From Argyresthia goedartella (lineage: Eukaryota > Arthropoda > Insecta > Lepidoptera > Argyresthiidae), in the NCBI GenBank assembly GCA_949825045.1, contig OX463815.1, positions 33,533,356 through 33,597,355 on the forward strand: a stretch of DNA of 64,000 bases, read 5' to 3'. The notes beneath the pieces were generated by a model that did no database searches, had not been told where the DNA came from, and saw only the letters and a list, made by a program, of their open reading frames with translations. Shown here in pieces: positions 43,601 through 53,289 of the stretch. A program made the position numbers and the translations under genes. Position 1 is the first letter of the stretch. The number at the start of each line of letters is the position of its first letter.

Positions 43601-44467
43601 AGTGAGTCATCAAGCACCCTCGGCTTGGGGTGGAATCCACTCAGCGATAGTCTACATTTTCAAAATAAGGAGATACCTGAAAACACAAAAATCACAAAGC
43701 GCTTTATTATGTCAAACTCATTCAAGATATTCGATCCATTAGGTTTGATAAGTCCGGTTATAATTCAGGCTAAAATGTTGTTGCAAAGATTATGGTCTGA
43801 AAATATTGATTGGGACACTCCTGTGCCTCGAGAGCATAAAGAAACATGGTTACAATTTTCTAATAGTCTTCCATGTTTATCTGATTATCAGATACCAAGG
43901 CATGTTATGTGTGATTCACCAAAATACATAGAACTTCATTCATTTAGCGACGCATCTCAACGCGCATACGGTGCGTGTGTTTACATTCGCTCCGTGAGTG
44001 ATAATGATAGCATCACTGTTCGTTTGCTATGCGCAAAATCGAAGGTCGCTTCCCTAAAACCGGTTACAATTCCGAGACTAGAACTGTGTGCTGCGCTGTT
44101 ATCTGCTCGGTTATGTAATACAATAGTAGATGCAATTAAGTGTACACCTATGCGTGTATATTATTGGTGCGATTCAAGTGTCGTTCTGGGGTGGATTAAG
44201 ACGGACCCCAGTAAATTAAAGGCGTTTGTAGCCAACCGGATATGTGAAATTAATGAATTAACAGAATCATCGTCATGGCGATACATTCCAACGGATTTGA
44301 ATCCAGCTGATCTAGTTTCTCGTGGCGTCGACGCCAGTCAGCTGGTAGACCTGGACCTTTGGTGGTCAGGACCCAACTTTTTAAAACAAAGCAGTTCTCA
44401 CTGGCCAATTCTGCCTTCGAACTGTAAGGGAAACACTTCATTCACAACATATCTCAGGATTGTCTGA
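40658..44467 (+). CDS. gag-pol: BEL/Pao Gag-protease-RT-RNase H
   Basis: The frame is open from 40610. I take the second ATG (40658, MTELNASS) as start because the first lies in a low-complexity leader; either is possible. Counting from 40610, the N-terminus is a coiled-coil gag, with the DGSYFRWLEFRDTF capsid motif near 168-181. Zinc knuckles lie at about 388-400 and 421-434, with a further cysteine pair at 440-443. The protease motif LLDCGSQSSF is at about 523-532. RT has the CGDIEKMYRQI motif and the catalytic YVDD at about 940. RNase H has FSDASQRAYG near 1113. It ends at a TGA at 44465-44467, while the integrase frame starts at 44460. Gag-pol is normally one polyprotein in this family. 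Confidence 0.9.
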   Translation: MTELNASSGTKMNETKDSALKTALVKRSSMKGQITKFRNYLDKFSKINCPSAVEIIELNLKLNKIESLSAKFDELQSEIEVINQSTLDTEIEIRESIEQDIIINIATAKNLIDHQHDVQLEQKRLSMVGGQCSFDHSETNVKLPRIQISKFDGSYFRWLEFRDTFKNLIYDNDKISDIQKYHYLNSYLEGEAARVVSNFEITSANFVKAWSMLNERYNNKRQLRDNHLDSLCNIQTMSRESAKGLRFLIDHINKNLRALSTLGMPTDQWDGLLVFMLSKKLDPRTLLKWEEARNAIHEDAEITLETFNKFLCERANVIESMSRNNYHNSNSRDQPPSRSKYDQTPQGKVNRNSFTTALVSTSPHNNKSYRKCLICQGHHRIFDCPTFRAKNINEKYADVTKHELCSNCLNPGHKFHDCRYMGSCRECNERHNSLLHQSETNAHTATAINNETVTEGHAHLAATSDNETETVVTSVSIQNQNQVLLSTAQIKITNPITKQTKVVRALLDCGSQSSFISQSLKEGLSLSGNPIDTVKIVGIGNSSTNQVQESCSALLSSMNDSYRVTFSCYVLKELTGELPKAPIDVSKLCLPKNIKMADPTFAQPAPIDVLIGADLFWDIISGEQLSLGQTGPKLHNSRLGWLLAGPILYGANMKTTNKNINIHCNHALIDNSSDESLVHEYLPKFWEMEELPKKTILSEGDKKCEIHFLQNTVRTSTGRFCVKLPLAESADCLGDSSRVARKRLINLEKRFKRNPDLKEQYANFIQEYSNLGHLSISDNPDPKPSYYLCHHAVFKQDSESTKTRVVFDGSNPTSSGYSLNDILMVGPSIQDNLFSILLRARQYKYLLCGDIEKMYRQIEVHPDDRNLQLILWRDDESCPITTLRLNTLTYGTASASYLSTRCLWQVGEECLDEEIKRIIQRDFYVDDLITGANTEAQLKNIKQTVSAELHSACFKLRKFKSNLPSVLEYSESDNNQDNLTISESSSTLGLGWNPLSDSLHFQNKEIPENTKITKRFIMSNSFKIFDPLGLISPVIIQAKMLLQRLWSENIDWDTPVPREHKETWLQFSNSLPCLSDYQIPRHVMCDSPKYIELHSFSDASQRAYGACVYIRSVSDNDSITVRLLCAKSKVASLKPVTIPRLELCAALLSARLCNTIVDAIKCTPMRVYYWCDSSVVLGWIKTDPSKLKAFVANRICEINELTESSSWRYIPTDLNPADLVSRGVDASQLVDLDLWWSGPNFLKQSSSHWPILPSNCKGNTSFTTYLRIV

Positions 44468-45995
44468 AACTTCGAGTTCCTTCATTGTAAATCCCGAAAG
44501 AAATGAATACACTAACATTATTGAGTTTGAACGATTCTCAAAACTAAACACGTTAGTGCGAATTATGGCATACGTTAAAAGATTTATATACAATTTAAAA
44601 AACACAAAAACCAGGCAGGTAGGTACATTTACCGCAGATGAATTAAACGATTCATTCACTTACCTATGTTCTAAATCTCAGCAGCAGTCGTTTCCCGTTG
44701 AGTATAATCAACTATCGAGAGATTTGTCGATAAAATTCAAGTCCAAACTATTATCTCTCTCCCCCTTTTTTGAAAATAACTTGATAAGAGTGGGAGGTCG
44801 CATAGGTGCATCAGAGTATTCCTTTGATAAAAAGCATCCTATTTTATTGGATTCGAATAACCATTTAACAAAGCTATTGTTTGAACGCGAACATATAAAT
44901 AGTCTACACGCAGGTCCACAATTATTGTTAGCCACTATCAGGGAATTTGTGTGGCCTATAAGTGGACGGCGTCTGGCTAGACGCACTGTGCATAACTGTG
45001 TGCGCTGCATTCGAGTTGCAGGCAAAACTTTGTGTCCAAAAATGGGTAACATACCGGCCCAAAGACTCACCCCAGATTTTCCTTTCACATATGTAGGATT
45101 GGATTTTGCTGGGCCATTTTTTATTTTGAATAGGAAAGGTCGTGGTGCCAAATTAATTAAATGCTACCTGTGCTTATTTGTCTGCCTAAAATATAAATGT
45201 ATACATTTAGAAGGAGTCAGCGATTTGTCAAAGGATGCCTTTTTAATGACTTTGAGAAGGTTTGTGGCTCGTAGAGGAAAGCCCGTTGAAATTCAATCTG
45301 ATAACGGACGTAACTTTGTAGCTGCAGCAAAGGAGTTAGCACAATTTCTGAAGACAAATACTGAAAGCATTACAGAGTTTGCTGCTCAAGAGGGTGTTCG
45401 CTTCAAATTCATTCCTGCTTACGCTCCTCACTTCGGTGGAGTTTGGGAGGCCGGAGTAAAATCCGCCAAATTCCATATAAAAAGAGTAATGGGCAACTCT
45501 CATTTAACTTTCGAAGAAATCACTACATTGTTCGCGCAAGTGGAGGCAGTCTTAAACAGCCGTCCCTTGTGTCCTCTATCCTCATCCCCTACAGACTTCC
45601 TTTTTCTATCCCCAGGACACTTTCTCGTGGGTCGTCCACTGACAGCGCTGCCCACGCCAGCATTGGAAGAGAAAAAGGAAGCATCACTGGCTCGATATGC
45701 CCGAATTGAGAAAATACATCAACAGTTCTGGAATCGCTGGCAAAAAGAATACATATCAGAACTACAACAGAGGCAAAAGTGGAAAACTTCACCAGCGTCC
45801 AGAAATCTGACCATTGGAGATCTAGTACTGCTCCAAGAAGACCATATCCCACCGCTTTGCTGGCGCCTTGGGCGTATTCATCGCCTGTTCCCGGGTCCAG
45901 ATGACATCACAAGAGTAGCCGACGTGATGACAATCAGGGGCTGCGTGCGTCGTGCCGTGGTTCGGCTCTGTCCTCTGCACCCCTCAACAGAGTAG
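44460..45995 (+). CDS. pol: BEL/Pao integrase part of Pol
   Basis: A 511-residue frame beginning at a TTG, without its own credible start; it should be the continuation of the upstream polyprotein. The zinc motif is H145, H150, C180, C183; the catalytic triad is D215 (GLDFAGPF), D281 (QSDNGRNF) and E330 (GGVWEAGVKS). The C-terminal domain has NSRPLCPLSS, the basic RWQKEY segment and the GDLVLL...WRLGRI module that closes BEL/Pao integrases. The frame relation to the upstream ORF is one base out, and no slippery heptamer is visible at the overlap. A recent indel or a base-calling error is likely. Confidence 0.9.
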   Translation: MSETSSSFIVNPERNEYTNIIEFERFSKLNTLVRIMAYVKRFIYNLKNTKTRQVGTFTADELNDSFTYLCSKSQQQSFPVEYNQLSRDLSIKFKSKLLSLSPFFENNLIRVGGRIGASEYSFDKKHPILLDSNNHLTKLLFEREHINSLHAGPQLLLATIREFVWPISGRRLARRTVHNCVRCIRVAGKTLCPKMGNIPAQRLTPDFPFTYVGLDFAGPFFILNRKGRGAKLIKCYLCLFVCLKYKCIHLEGVSDLSKDAFLMTLRRFVARRGKPVEIQSDNGRNFVAAAKELAQFLKTNTESITEFAAQEGVRFKFIPAYAPHFGGVWEAGVKSAKFHIKRVMGNSHLTFEEITTLFAQVEAVLNSRPLCPLSSSPTDFLFLSPGHFLVGRPLTALPTPALEEKKEASLARYARIEKIHQQFWNRWQKEYISELQQRQKWKTSPASRNLTIGDLVLLQEDHIPPLCWRLGRIHRLFPGPDDITRVADVMTIRGCVRRAVVRLCPLHPSTE

Positions 45996-46095
45996 TGATA
46001 AACTTTTTTAGTGTAGTAGTGTAATTTTTTTTATATATATTTTTTATTTTGTTTACGTGAATACTTAAATATTTCCTTAGGAATTTATATTTTTT

Positions 46096-46111
46096 GGGCG
46101 GGGGAAGATTA
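46096..46111 (+). promoter_or_regulatory. Polypurine tract of the BEL/Pao element
   Basis: GGGCGGGGGAAGATTA immediately precedes the 3' LTR. Composition and position fit a plus-strand primer site. Between the integrase stop and this tract is about 100 bp of T-rich sequence. Confidence 0.7.
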
Positions 46112-46336
46112 TGTCGCCGCCTATGGCTTTAGTATAGCAATAATCATTGGTAATATAGATTGCTATTGTTTTTTCCACAGGCGCTTAGTTTGTGCCGTTG
46201 CAACTCTGTATAGAGAATTTCATTACCTCATCGGCTTCTTAGCCATACGCACAATATTTTGTAAAGGATAAAAAATAAAAGATTAACAAGTGTATTTGGT
46301 TTATAATTAATCAAACATAATTATGTTCACTGGACA
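46112..46336 (+). repeat. 3' LTR (225 bp) of the BEL/Pao element
   Basis: Looks identical to 39332-39556; followed by GTCAA and the resumed LINE 3' UTR. Confidence 0.95.
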
Positions 46337-46341
46337 GTCAA

Positions 46342-46582
46342 TGGAACTTGTAGAATCTTTGTTCTTGGAAAAATTATAAATAAAATAACTATCATTTCAC
46401 TGTAAAAAGTTAAATGCAGTAATTTAAATGTCAAATATTTAAGTAATGTAAAATTTGAAATATTTAAGTTAGAATAGGAATTTCAAATATTTAAGTAGTA
46501 TGTAAGTGTAAAATGTAAATGACTTGCCTGTAAATTATTTTACTTCGAGGCCAATAAATATTTCTATTCTATTCTATTCTAT
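46342..46582 (+). pseudogene. LINE 3' UTR and tail, unit C
   Basis: Remainder of the 37891-39331 LINE after the BEL/Pao insertion: non-coding, AATAAA, then the TTCTA repeat tail ending at 46582. Confidence 0.7.
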
Positions 46583-48039
46583 CCGTCTGGCCCTGGGTAG
46601 ATTGACGTTATCCTTCCTAACGGCCATAAGCCACGAGGAAGGGTAGGGTCAGAGATCAGCACCACGTCTCCCTCACTAAAATTGAATGTGCCGTTGGTGG
46701 AGGGTCCTCTTGGTTGGAGCGTAGGCAGGTATTCGCGCAGCCATCGTGCCCAAAACTGGTCCGCAAGACGTAAGCTCCGACGCCAGTCGCATCTTCTAGA
46801 TAAGTCTGCGTCCGTCAGCGAGCTGGTCCATGGTACGACAGAAGAGGAACCAAGGATGAATTGGAATGGTGTGATGGCTTCTGGTGAGACGGGGAAAGAT
46901 GGCACGTATGTGAGAGGTCTCGAGTTGATTATAGCCTCTGCCTCAAGGAGTAATGTTGATAATACGTCTTCCTTTATTATTTTTTCGGTGAGGCAGGCTC
47001 TCAGGGCTGTCTTCACGGTTCTCACCAATCTCAAAATGTTGGTGAGCTAAATGGACTGTATGGAAATGGATAGAAGGGAGTATGATGGAAACACTGCGAT
47101 ATCGCATTGTTGAAGTAATTGTTACCGGTGGCGCATGCAACTGTCGACGGGAATGTATGGTTGACGTTCGGTATGTAGAATGTTACCATGTTGGTGGGAG
47201 CGGCCGGCTGTGAATTGCCCAAGGGATCTTCCTTGGGGATTGCCCAATATGATAGTCGTTTCCTCACCAGGCATGTTCGCGTTAGTTACCGTGGTCATGT
47301 TCTGGTCGAAAACCCACGTAGCGGTGCGTTTTGCGGAATTACAATTGGACAAACGTGAATAATGGGATTTGGATGACTTATCTGATGCTTCCAAAGCAGC
47401 TAGTCTGGCTTGTAGCTCCGTTTCTTCCGCCTCAGCCTCAAGACGTGCAATATCGCGCCCGCACTCCGCTTTTTGTCGCGCAAGCTCGTGTTCGCGCTCC
47501 GCTTGTTGTCGCGCAAACTCGCGTTCGCGTACCACTCGGCGCCGCATAGCGTCGGCTTTGATGGCCAGTTTCTGGGCGCGGACGGTTGTCGAAGATCTCA
47601 AGGAGTGAGTGCGTTCACTCCACAACAGTTTACTGTGAACACTGCGCCGCGAGAAAGTGCTTTGGCATTTGCGTCTAAATGCGAATAAGGTCGAACACTT
47701 GGGCAATTTGCGAGGCTAGGTTGAGCCTGGTCGCAAGATTCGGAGCCCACGAGCTGTGTGGTCGAGCTAATTGGCAATGCTGAAGCACCTTCCATCGCCA
47801 TGGCCGAAGTCGGCTGAACGCCGTCCAGTGAACTTTCACGACGTTCGGGTAGCATCCGCTCAGTTTCCGTGGCCGTTGCCGTAGCCGAAGCCGGCCGGCC
47901 GCCGCTCAGTGAACGTTCACGACGTTCGAGTTGCCTCCGGTTGAAATCCGTGGTCGTAGCGTCCATGTCTGCTGCCTTGCGTTGTTTACTGCGTGTTTAT
48001 ACCTTTGTAAATGAACGAAAATGACGAAATTAATGTTTA
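46583..48039 (-). pseudogene. BEL/Pao gag-integrase remnant, unit C
   Basis: Same content as 13841-15297, but here the integrase piece stays open to the LINE tail (46579-47034). It continues through RWLREYLPTL and the FSEGDVVLI...GRITSIYPGPDG module, the proper C-terminus of a BEL/Pao integrase. The gag frames (47966-47598, 47706-47122, 47267-47031) are as in the other units. It differs in sequence from the BEL/Pao element at 39332-46336, so it is a separate family. Beyond 48039 about 70 bp of likely 5' leader continue. Confidence 0.75.
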
Positions 48040-48590
48040 CTAAACGAAATGAAAAACATACGTCAAAGAGAAAAATTTAAAATGATTTGTTTTTACGGCG
48101 ACAATGGACCAAAATATTGGTGATCTAAATGGACTGTATGGATAGAAGGGAATATGATGGAAACACTATGAATGAATAATACTTATTTAATTAATAAAGT
48201 ATGGGACAATAAACTATGTTTTTACGCGATCGGCACACACGGACACATGACAACGATCAAAACCAAATATTCTAAATAAAGCTGTCAGTATAAAATATAA
48301 AGATTGTATATCAAAAGAGGTGGCATCGCAGCCAGTCGCCAACAACTGTATTAGTTGAACAGTGAAAAGGCTGAAAGGGCCTTACCACAAAAACAAAAAC
48401 TCCTCTTCAACACTTGTTTTCAGACAAAAATGTATAGGCTTTGATGTTTATTTTGGGGTTAAACTATGTGTAACAATTAATTAAATAATTTAGCTTTTAT
48501 TATCTAACAAATTTAATTCAAATACAGCACAACTGTTTTTGACGTGTTGCCGCGAGGGCGGTCCGATCCAAAACCTTACTTGGACACCGA
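48040..48590. other. Flank of the array with a stray gag repeat
   Basis: Single-copy AT-rich sequence. At 48113-48170 a piece closely matches 47039-47095 of the Pao remnant in the same orientation (CTAAATGGACTGTATGGA, ATGATGGAAACACT). No gene seen. Confidence 0.5.
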
Positions 48591-48594
48591 GATG

Positions 48595-48816
48595 TCAGCG
48601 GTTGTAGATCACCCCAGTAATCCAATGGCAGGCACATATCCCTTGGCAGTTTCCTTGGCAACGCCAACCAACTATCCGCTGTACTGTGGCTGTCGAGATT
48701 CCGGTAAGTTCTGAAGTAACATTGTACAGTTCACTCATTGTTAAATGACCATTGTTCTTAATGAGAATTTTCCCAAAATAAATGAACACTATGTTTAATT
48801 TCTCAGCTCTGCCCAT
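48595..48816 (-). pseudogene. Short ORF with helix-turn-helix-like motif
   Basis: 73 residues. The segment ELYNVTSELTGISTATVQRI resembles the N-terminal helix-turn-helix of transposase-derived insect proteins (a LTG.S.ATV.RI pattern that I associate with Tc1/mariner-related genes). After it a Cys-rich stretch ends at a stop and no catalytic domain follows. Probably a fragment; identity uncertain. Confidence 0.3.
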
Positions 48817-49106
48817 TTAAAGTTTACCCATGACCAGTGGTTCCGCTATTTGTCATTATACCTCTCAAATAAAATTGTTGTGAAATAGTTACAGAACAGA
48901 CGGATATCGACATGCCATCAACAACATAAGAGGCATTTTAATAAAGTCATTTCCTAAATAAAGAGGTTATATATCATAATTACGATCAAAGGAGACTGAC
49001 CATTCCATGCTCCTTGATGACTGCATGTGACATTCTACATCTAAAGGAGCCTAATGTTCGTATGAAGTTACACAACACATTCAACTTTTTTATTTATAAA
49101 AAAATA

Positions 49107-49652
49107 GCTTTTGCCTGTGGCTCCGCCCACGTGGTATCCGGTTTTACGTTATGCTTTGGAAGGTAGCCTAATGTTAAGTCCGGGTATAAGCCGCCGAGCC
49201 CTTTCAGCGTGAGAGAGTAACAAACATTATACACGAACACTCACACAAACTTTGGCATTTATAATATTAGTAGGATTGTAATTGTCCATTGGGTTTGCTG
49301 CCGCTACAAAATAGAACATAGATTTCAAAATTCCGCCGTCATCTAAGTATCGTCTTCTTTCTCGTTCACATCAACATAGCCTGCGATGTCTGTAACACAT
49401 ATAACCTCTTTGTTGGTAGCAAAGTTTATGCTCCACAGCTAAGCGATGCATAAATTACTACGCAAAGGATAGACGGCGTTTTAGCGGATCTATTTCACTT
49501 ACCTACATGTAAATTACTAACGACTTTTATTTAACGACCAACCATGTTGTTACTAATTTTCTCGCCAACACGACACTTAGGTTGTTATTATTGTATATAT
49601 TACTTATTTTACTATAACATTTTCGGTGGTACGAAGTTCACCGGGTCAGCTA
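49107..49652. mobile_element. Helitron-like non-autonomous element(s)
   Basis: At 49107-49140 the plus strand reads ATAGCTTTTGCCTGTGGCTC, the reverse of the GAGC..GCAAAAGCTA ends seen at 52031. At 49630-49652 it reads CACCGGGTCAGCTAGT, another ending of the CTAG type. Both are common Helitron 3' ends in moths as I recall them, here facing outward, so two elements or a compound are possible. Confidence 0.4.
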
Positions 49653-51350
49653 GTATTTGATAAAAATTGTAGTGTACTTATTTATTTGCAGAGTGGCTGT
49701 ATTTTTGGTCCTACTTTAACGGATATTCAAAGTTGTCGTACACTTTGCCACTATATCCAGTGTGGGATAAAGTAAATACCTAACTGTATCTGCATACAAT
49801 GAGCATTTTTCCAGTTCTGAAATTGCAATTTCATTAACTCCACAATAAGCAATAATAATATTAACTTCATCCCCCGTCACTCCCTTCACAGATGTGACAG
49901 ATTGTCACAGAAACGGAGCGTTTCCTTTGACTGCCTGTTCTTATCAACTTTACCCCAGCTCCAATACAGTTACCCAATTTATTGTTACGTCACTCTTGCG
50001 TAAAGAACCCCAGGTATAAGGGTGCTTACATAAAAGGCAATAAAAGGGGGTAAGATTGCCTCGCAAACCACGGGAATTCTATGAATTATAAATCACAATA
50101 AAAAAATAAGTCATAGACTTAACAGACAAACATTCCTCGACTGCAACCGGATAATTCGTCCAAGAAATTAACGTAATTTTCTGCAGTGATCCAGCATTTT
50201 GATGTGCGGATTTCTGTAAGTACAATACGATGAACTTTACACTCGACATTTTTCGGTTCGAGTCGTCGAAAGTGATCAAGTTGTACTGGAAACTTGAACT
50301 TTGGCGCAGAGGCGTATCATGAAGAGTATATCAAGGAAAAACTTAATTGATTTACGAAAGCCGAGAAGTGTCGAGCGGTAAAGATAAAATAATGGGACTA
50401 TTCTCATATTGCCAGTGCCATTTAACAATGAGAACGGACTTTTGACAAATAATTTAATGTAAGCATAGACATACCGTATTAATTACGAATAATACGGTTA
50501 TTTCTGAATCCTGAAGTTACTGAATAAGCAAAAAATTATGTTGCTCTGATCAAGTCCGTTTTATATGGACAATAGTTTGCTCAGAATAAGAAGTCTTTTC
50601 CATCGACCTTCCTATAAGATTTTACTGCCTTAAGGTGTTGTAGCGCTTTACGTCATTATACGTTTTCAGCTAAGAGTTCAGCTGATTTGTATAGAGTGTC
50701 AAAACATAAGCTTCTCTGATCAAATCGGTTTCAACCTGAAAGATGTTCACAATGAAGTCTCTAACGAACCCTTAGACTACACCATTATGTTATAGTTCAG
50801 AAGGCGAGACCCGAGAAAAGCGGTTGTGTGAGTGCTTCCATTCGTATAAGACTTCAACGAAGTGTGAGACGTTTCTATGAAAGTTTCGTCGATGTAATAT
50901 ACTCTTGTCAAGTAGCCCGATGGACGGCCCTCTGTTTCGCTTTCTTGCCTGTACACCCTGCAAGCTCCAACAGTTGAACAGTTTGTTTAGTTTATGAACA
51001 GATGATAACAAACAAATTGCTTTTTTAACCACGGCCCCACTGTTTATCTGCGTTGTTGTATCCGCCCCACCCTGCTCGTTAATGTACGGCCTGTTTGGTA
51101 CGCGCGGAATGAAAATTAACAAAAGGCATTGTTGGCTGTGTTTTATATTATTGCAGATTTTTCTTTTGAGAAAAATATTTTTCCTGAGATAGGACCAAGT
51201 TTATGTTTTTAAATGGGATTCCTTCTGTTTCATTAACATTTATAATGTCTTATCAGACCTTACCATTGTTGCCTCACCAGTTGGGTACTAAGAAATTCAT
51301 TGTGGCACACTTAATTTTATCTTAAAATAGCACAAACGAAACTAGAGCAC
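49653..51350. other. No gene seen
   Basis: About 1.7 kb. The longest ORF (50790-51122, minus) has no recognised motif, and neither does 50079-50279. I find no repeat ends or RNA gene. It may be single-copy intergenic DNA or an old, unrecognised element. Confidence 0.5.
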
Positions 51351-51439
51351 TCAGTATTTGGCGCAGCTGAAAACAAAGCGTGTAGTTTCCATTCGGACAT
51401 ATATTTCGTCCAGCCATACATACATTTCGTCACCATACT

Positions 51440-51690
51440 TATCATATGAAAAAGATTTTTTGGCCAAAGGAGCATCGATATTGATACCACGTATTCCCAT
51501 CATTCCAACGAACTTGCCTTTCCAATTCAAACGCTTAGAGTTGAAAGTGGCCTTCTCCATCATTATAAATAAGAGTCAAGGACAAACGCTAAAAGTGGCA
51601 GCGATTCATCTGAGCATCCATGTTTTTCTCACGGACAGCTCTACGGTGGCTGTTCACGTGTATCCAGAGCTAGAAATCTCTACATATACG
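51440..51690 (+). pseudogene. Pif1-type helicase C-terminus of a Helitron
   Basis: Within the ORF 51358-51801 the segment GASILIPRIPIIPTNLPFQF, then KVAFSIIINKSQGQTLKV, matches the last conserved helicase motifs of the Rep/helicase protein of Helitrons. The end (HLSIHVFLTDSSTVAVHVYP) is a decayed form of the final motif. Only about 80 residues of a protein that is normally over 1,000 remain. A Helitron-like 3' end lies 340 bp downstream on the same strand, which supports one origin. Confidence 0.7.
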
Positions 51691-51994
51691 CAGAGAACAA
51701 CAAATCTCGGAACCTTGTTTACAGAGACGTATTGCAGTAGATTTCTGACTCTGGACACATTTCACGTATGTTTGCGATATTCTAAGCTTGGAAAAGGCTA
51801 GCTTTTACCCACGGTCTCAACCGCGTGATATTTGGTTATAAGTCAAACTTATGTAGTCATATTATATGGTAGTCATTTGGTAGTAAGTAGATTTCTGGCT
51901 CTCCATACATTATCTTTTCCAAGATAAACATATCACAAACAGTCGTGAAATCATTTAGTGTTTAGTCTCTTTTGAAGCGCATTCCACAGGATGA

Positions 51995-52031
51995 CTAATA
52001 CTACGCGAGCGGAGCCGCGGGCAAAAGCTAG
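51995..52031 (+). repeat. Helitron 3' end
   Basis: GCGAGCGGAGCCGCGGGCAA can form a short GC-rich hairpin; it is followed by AAGCTAG with a T immediately after, the CTAG|T ending typical of Helitron rolling-circle transposons. It abuts decayed LINE sequence. Confidence 0.6.
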
Positions 52032-52033
52032 TA

Positions 52034-53270
52034 TTTAATAAATGTGTTGATCACGGTACCATTCCCGATTTAGTGAAAAATTGCAGAGTAGTTTCTCTGT
52101 ACCAAGCTGGTGACAAAAATATCCCAGTAAGTATAGGCCTGTATTTGTTTTACCGGTATTTAGTAAAGTGTTTGAAAAGATCATGCTCAATCAAATGCTT
52201 TCCCATTTTTAGCGCAATAATCTATTACATAACCAGCAATTCGGCTCTTTGCCACAGGAAAGCAAAACAAAACACGTTTTACTACAGATGCTGCTGTTGA
52301 ACTATTAAAACATATTTTTGGTGCATAGGAAGAACCAAAAGATGCTATTGGTGTCTTCTGTGTGTGACCTTTCTAAAGCATTGCATTGCGTAGATCATAA
52401 AACTTTACTCTTAAAATCGGAACACTACATTATTAAAATAAAGTTCTGGAACTTTTGAGTTCTTATTTGGATAATATAATTTAGAAAATTCAAATTAACA
52501 GAACCAAATCATAAGGACCTCGCGTAAAATTGGCAAACCTCAAAGTTCCTTATTAAGTCCTTTTTTATTTTAAATCTATATTAATTATTTGCCTTGCATG
52601 ATTCATAATTTGTTAAAGATTGTGTTATTTGCTGATGACACATCTCTTATATTCTATAAAGTTCGACTTGTACAGAAATATAACGAAGTATATAATGCTC
52701 TTGGACAACTTCATAATTGGTTTACTTTTTAAAAAAAAGGTACAAATGTATAAAGTTCACTTAGCCTAATGTTAATTTCTTCAAAAATTATGTTATATTA
52801 AATAATAATAAAAATAGAGTTTTCCTCACATTACTCGAAACTACAATGGAGCCCTCACATTACGTCTTTATCGGGAAGACTAAGTTCAATAGCATATGCT
52901 GTGGGAAAAATCTGACGGATATAGCTTCGGCGAGACTTATTTGCTTTAGTTATTTCCACAGCATTATGTCCTATAGAATTTTGCTAGCTGCTGACATTGA
53001 CTCAATTTTTGTACTACAAAAAAGGGCTCTTAAAGCAATTTATAATCCCCACAAACGTGACTCACTGAGGGAACTGTTCGCTCTATGACTGTACCGCGAA
53101 GAAATTAGCACCGTGTCAATATATTTATAAAAATATCATGTACGTAAGGAAAAACATAAAATAACTTCACTAAAAATGTTAACAGGCACAAATAATATTA
53201 GAAGTGGAAATAAAATTGAACAACCTTACTTATGCAAAAAAAAAGGAAGTTGAAGTAAAATTGCTAAATT
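52034..53270 (+). pseudogene. Decayed LINE reverse transcriptase
   Basis: Scattered frames give FNKCVDHGTIPDLVKNCRVV (fingers), VCDLSKALHCVDHKTLLLK (palm), VLFADDTSLIFYKV (catalytic box intact) and FVLQKRALKAIYN (C-terminal). Stops and shifts occur every 50-100 bases. It is close in type to the minus-strand LINE at 5250-10620. The Helitron end at 52031 cuts its 5' side. Confidence 0.7.
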
Positions 53271-53289
53271 TGGAGAGATTAGGAATTAT

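Larger units (their letters stand above)
39332..46336 (+). mobile_element. BEL/Pao LTR retrotransposon, young copy
   Basis: Two 225-bp LTRs that look identical by eye flank gag, protease, RT, RNase H and integrase. GTCAA is duplicated on both sides (39327-39331 and 46337-46341) and occurs once in unit A. The element starts TGTCGCCGCC and ends CTGGACA. The gag-pol reading has a single frame break near 44440-44467. Domain content, the DCGS protease motif and the short LTRs fit BEL/Pao. It inserted into the LINE 3' UTR of unit C after the triplication. Confidence 0.95.
32935..48039. repeat. Tandem unit C, carrying a BEL/Pao insertion
   Basis: The same unit with two 11-bp deletions (near 35459 and near 38104) and a 7.0-kb BEL/Pao insertion at 39332-46336. 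It ends at 48039, where the sequence leaves the repeat and continues into single-copy flank. Confidence 0.9.

Noticed and set aside
50790..51122. 110-residue minus-strand ORF
   Set aside because: No recognisable domain and flanked by transposon debris; cannot be supported as a gene.
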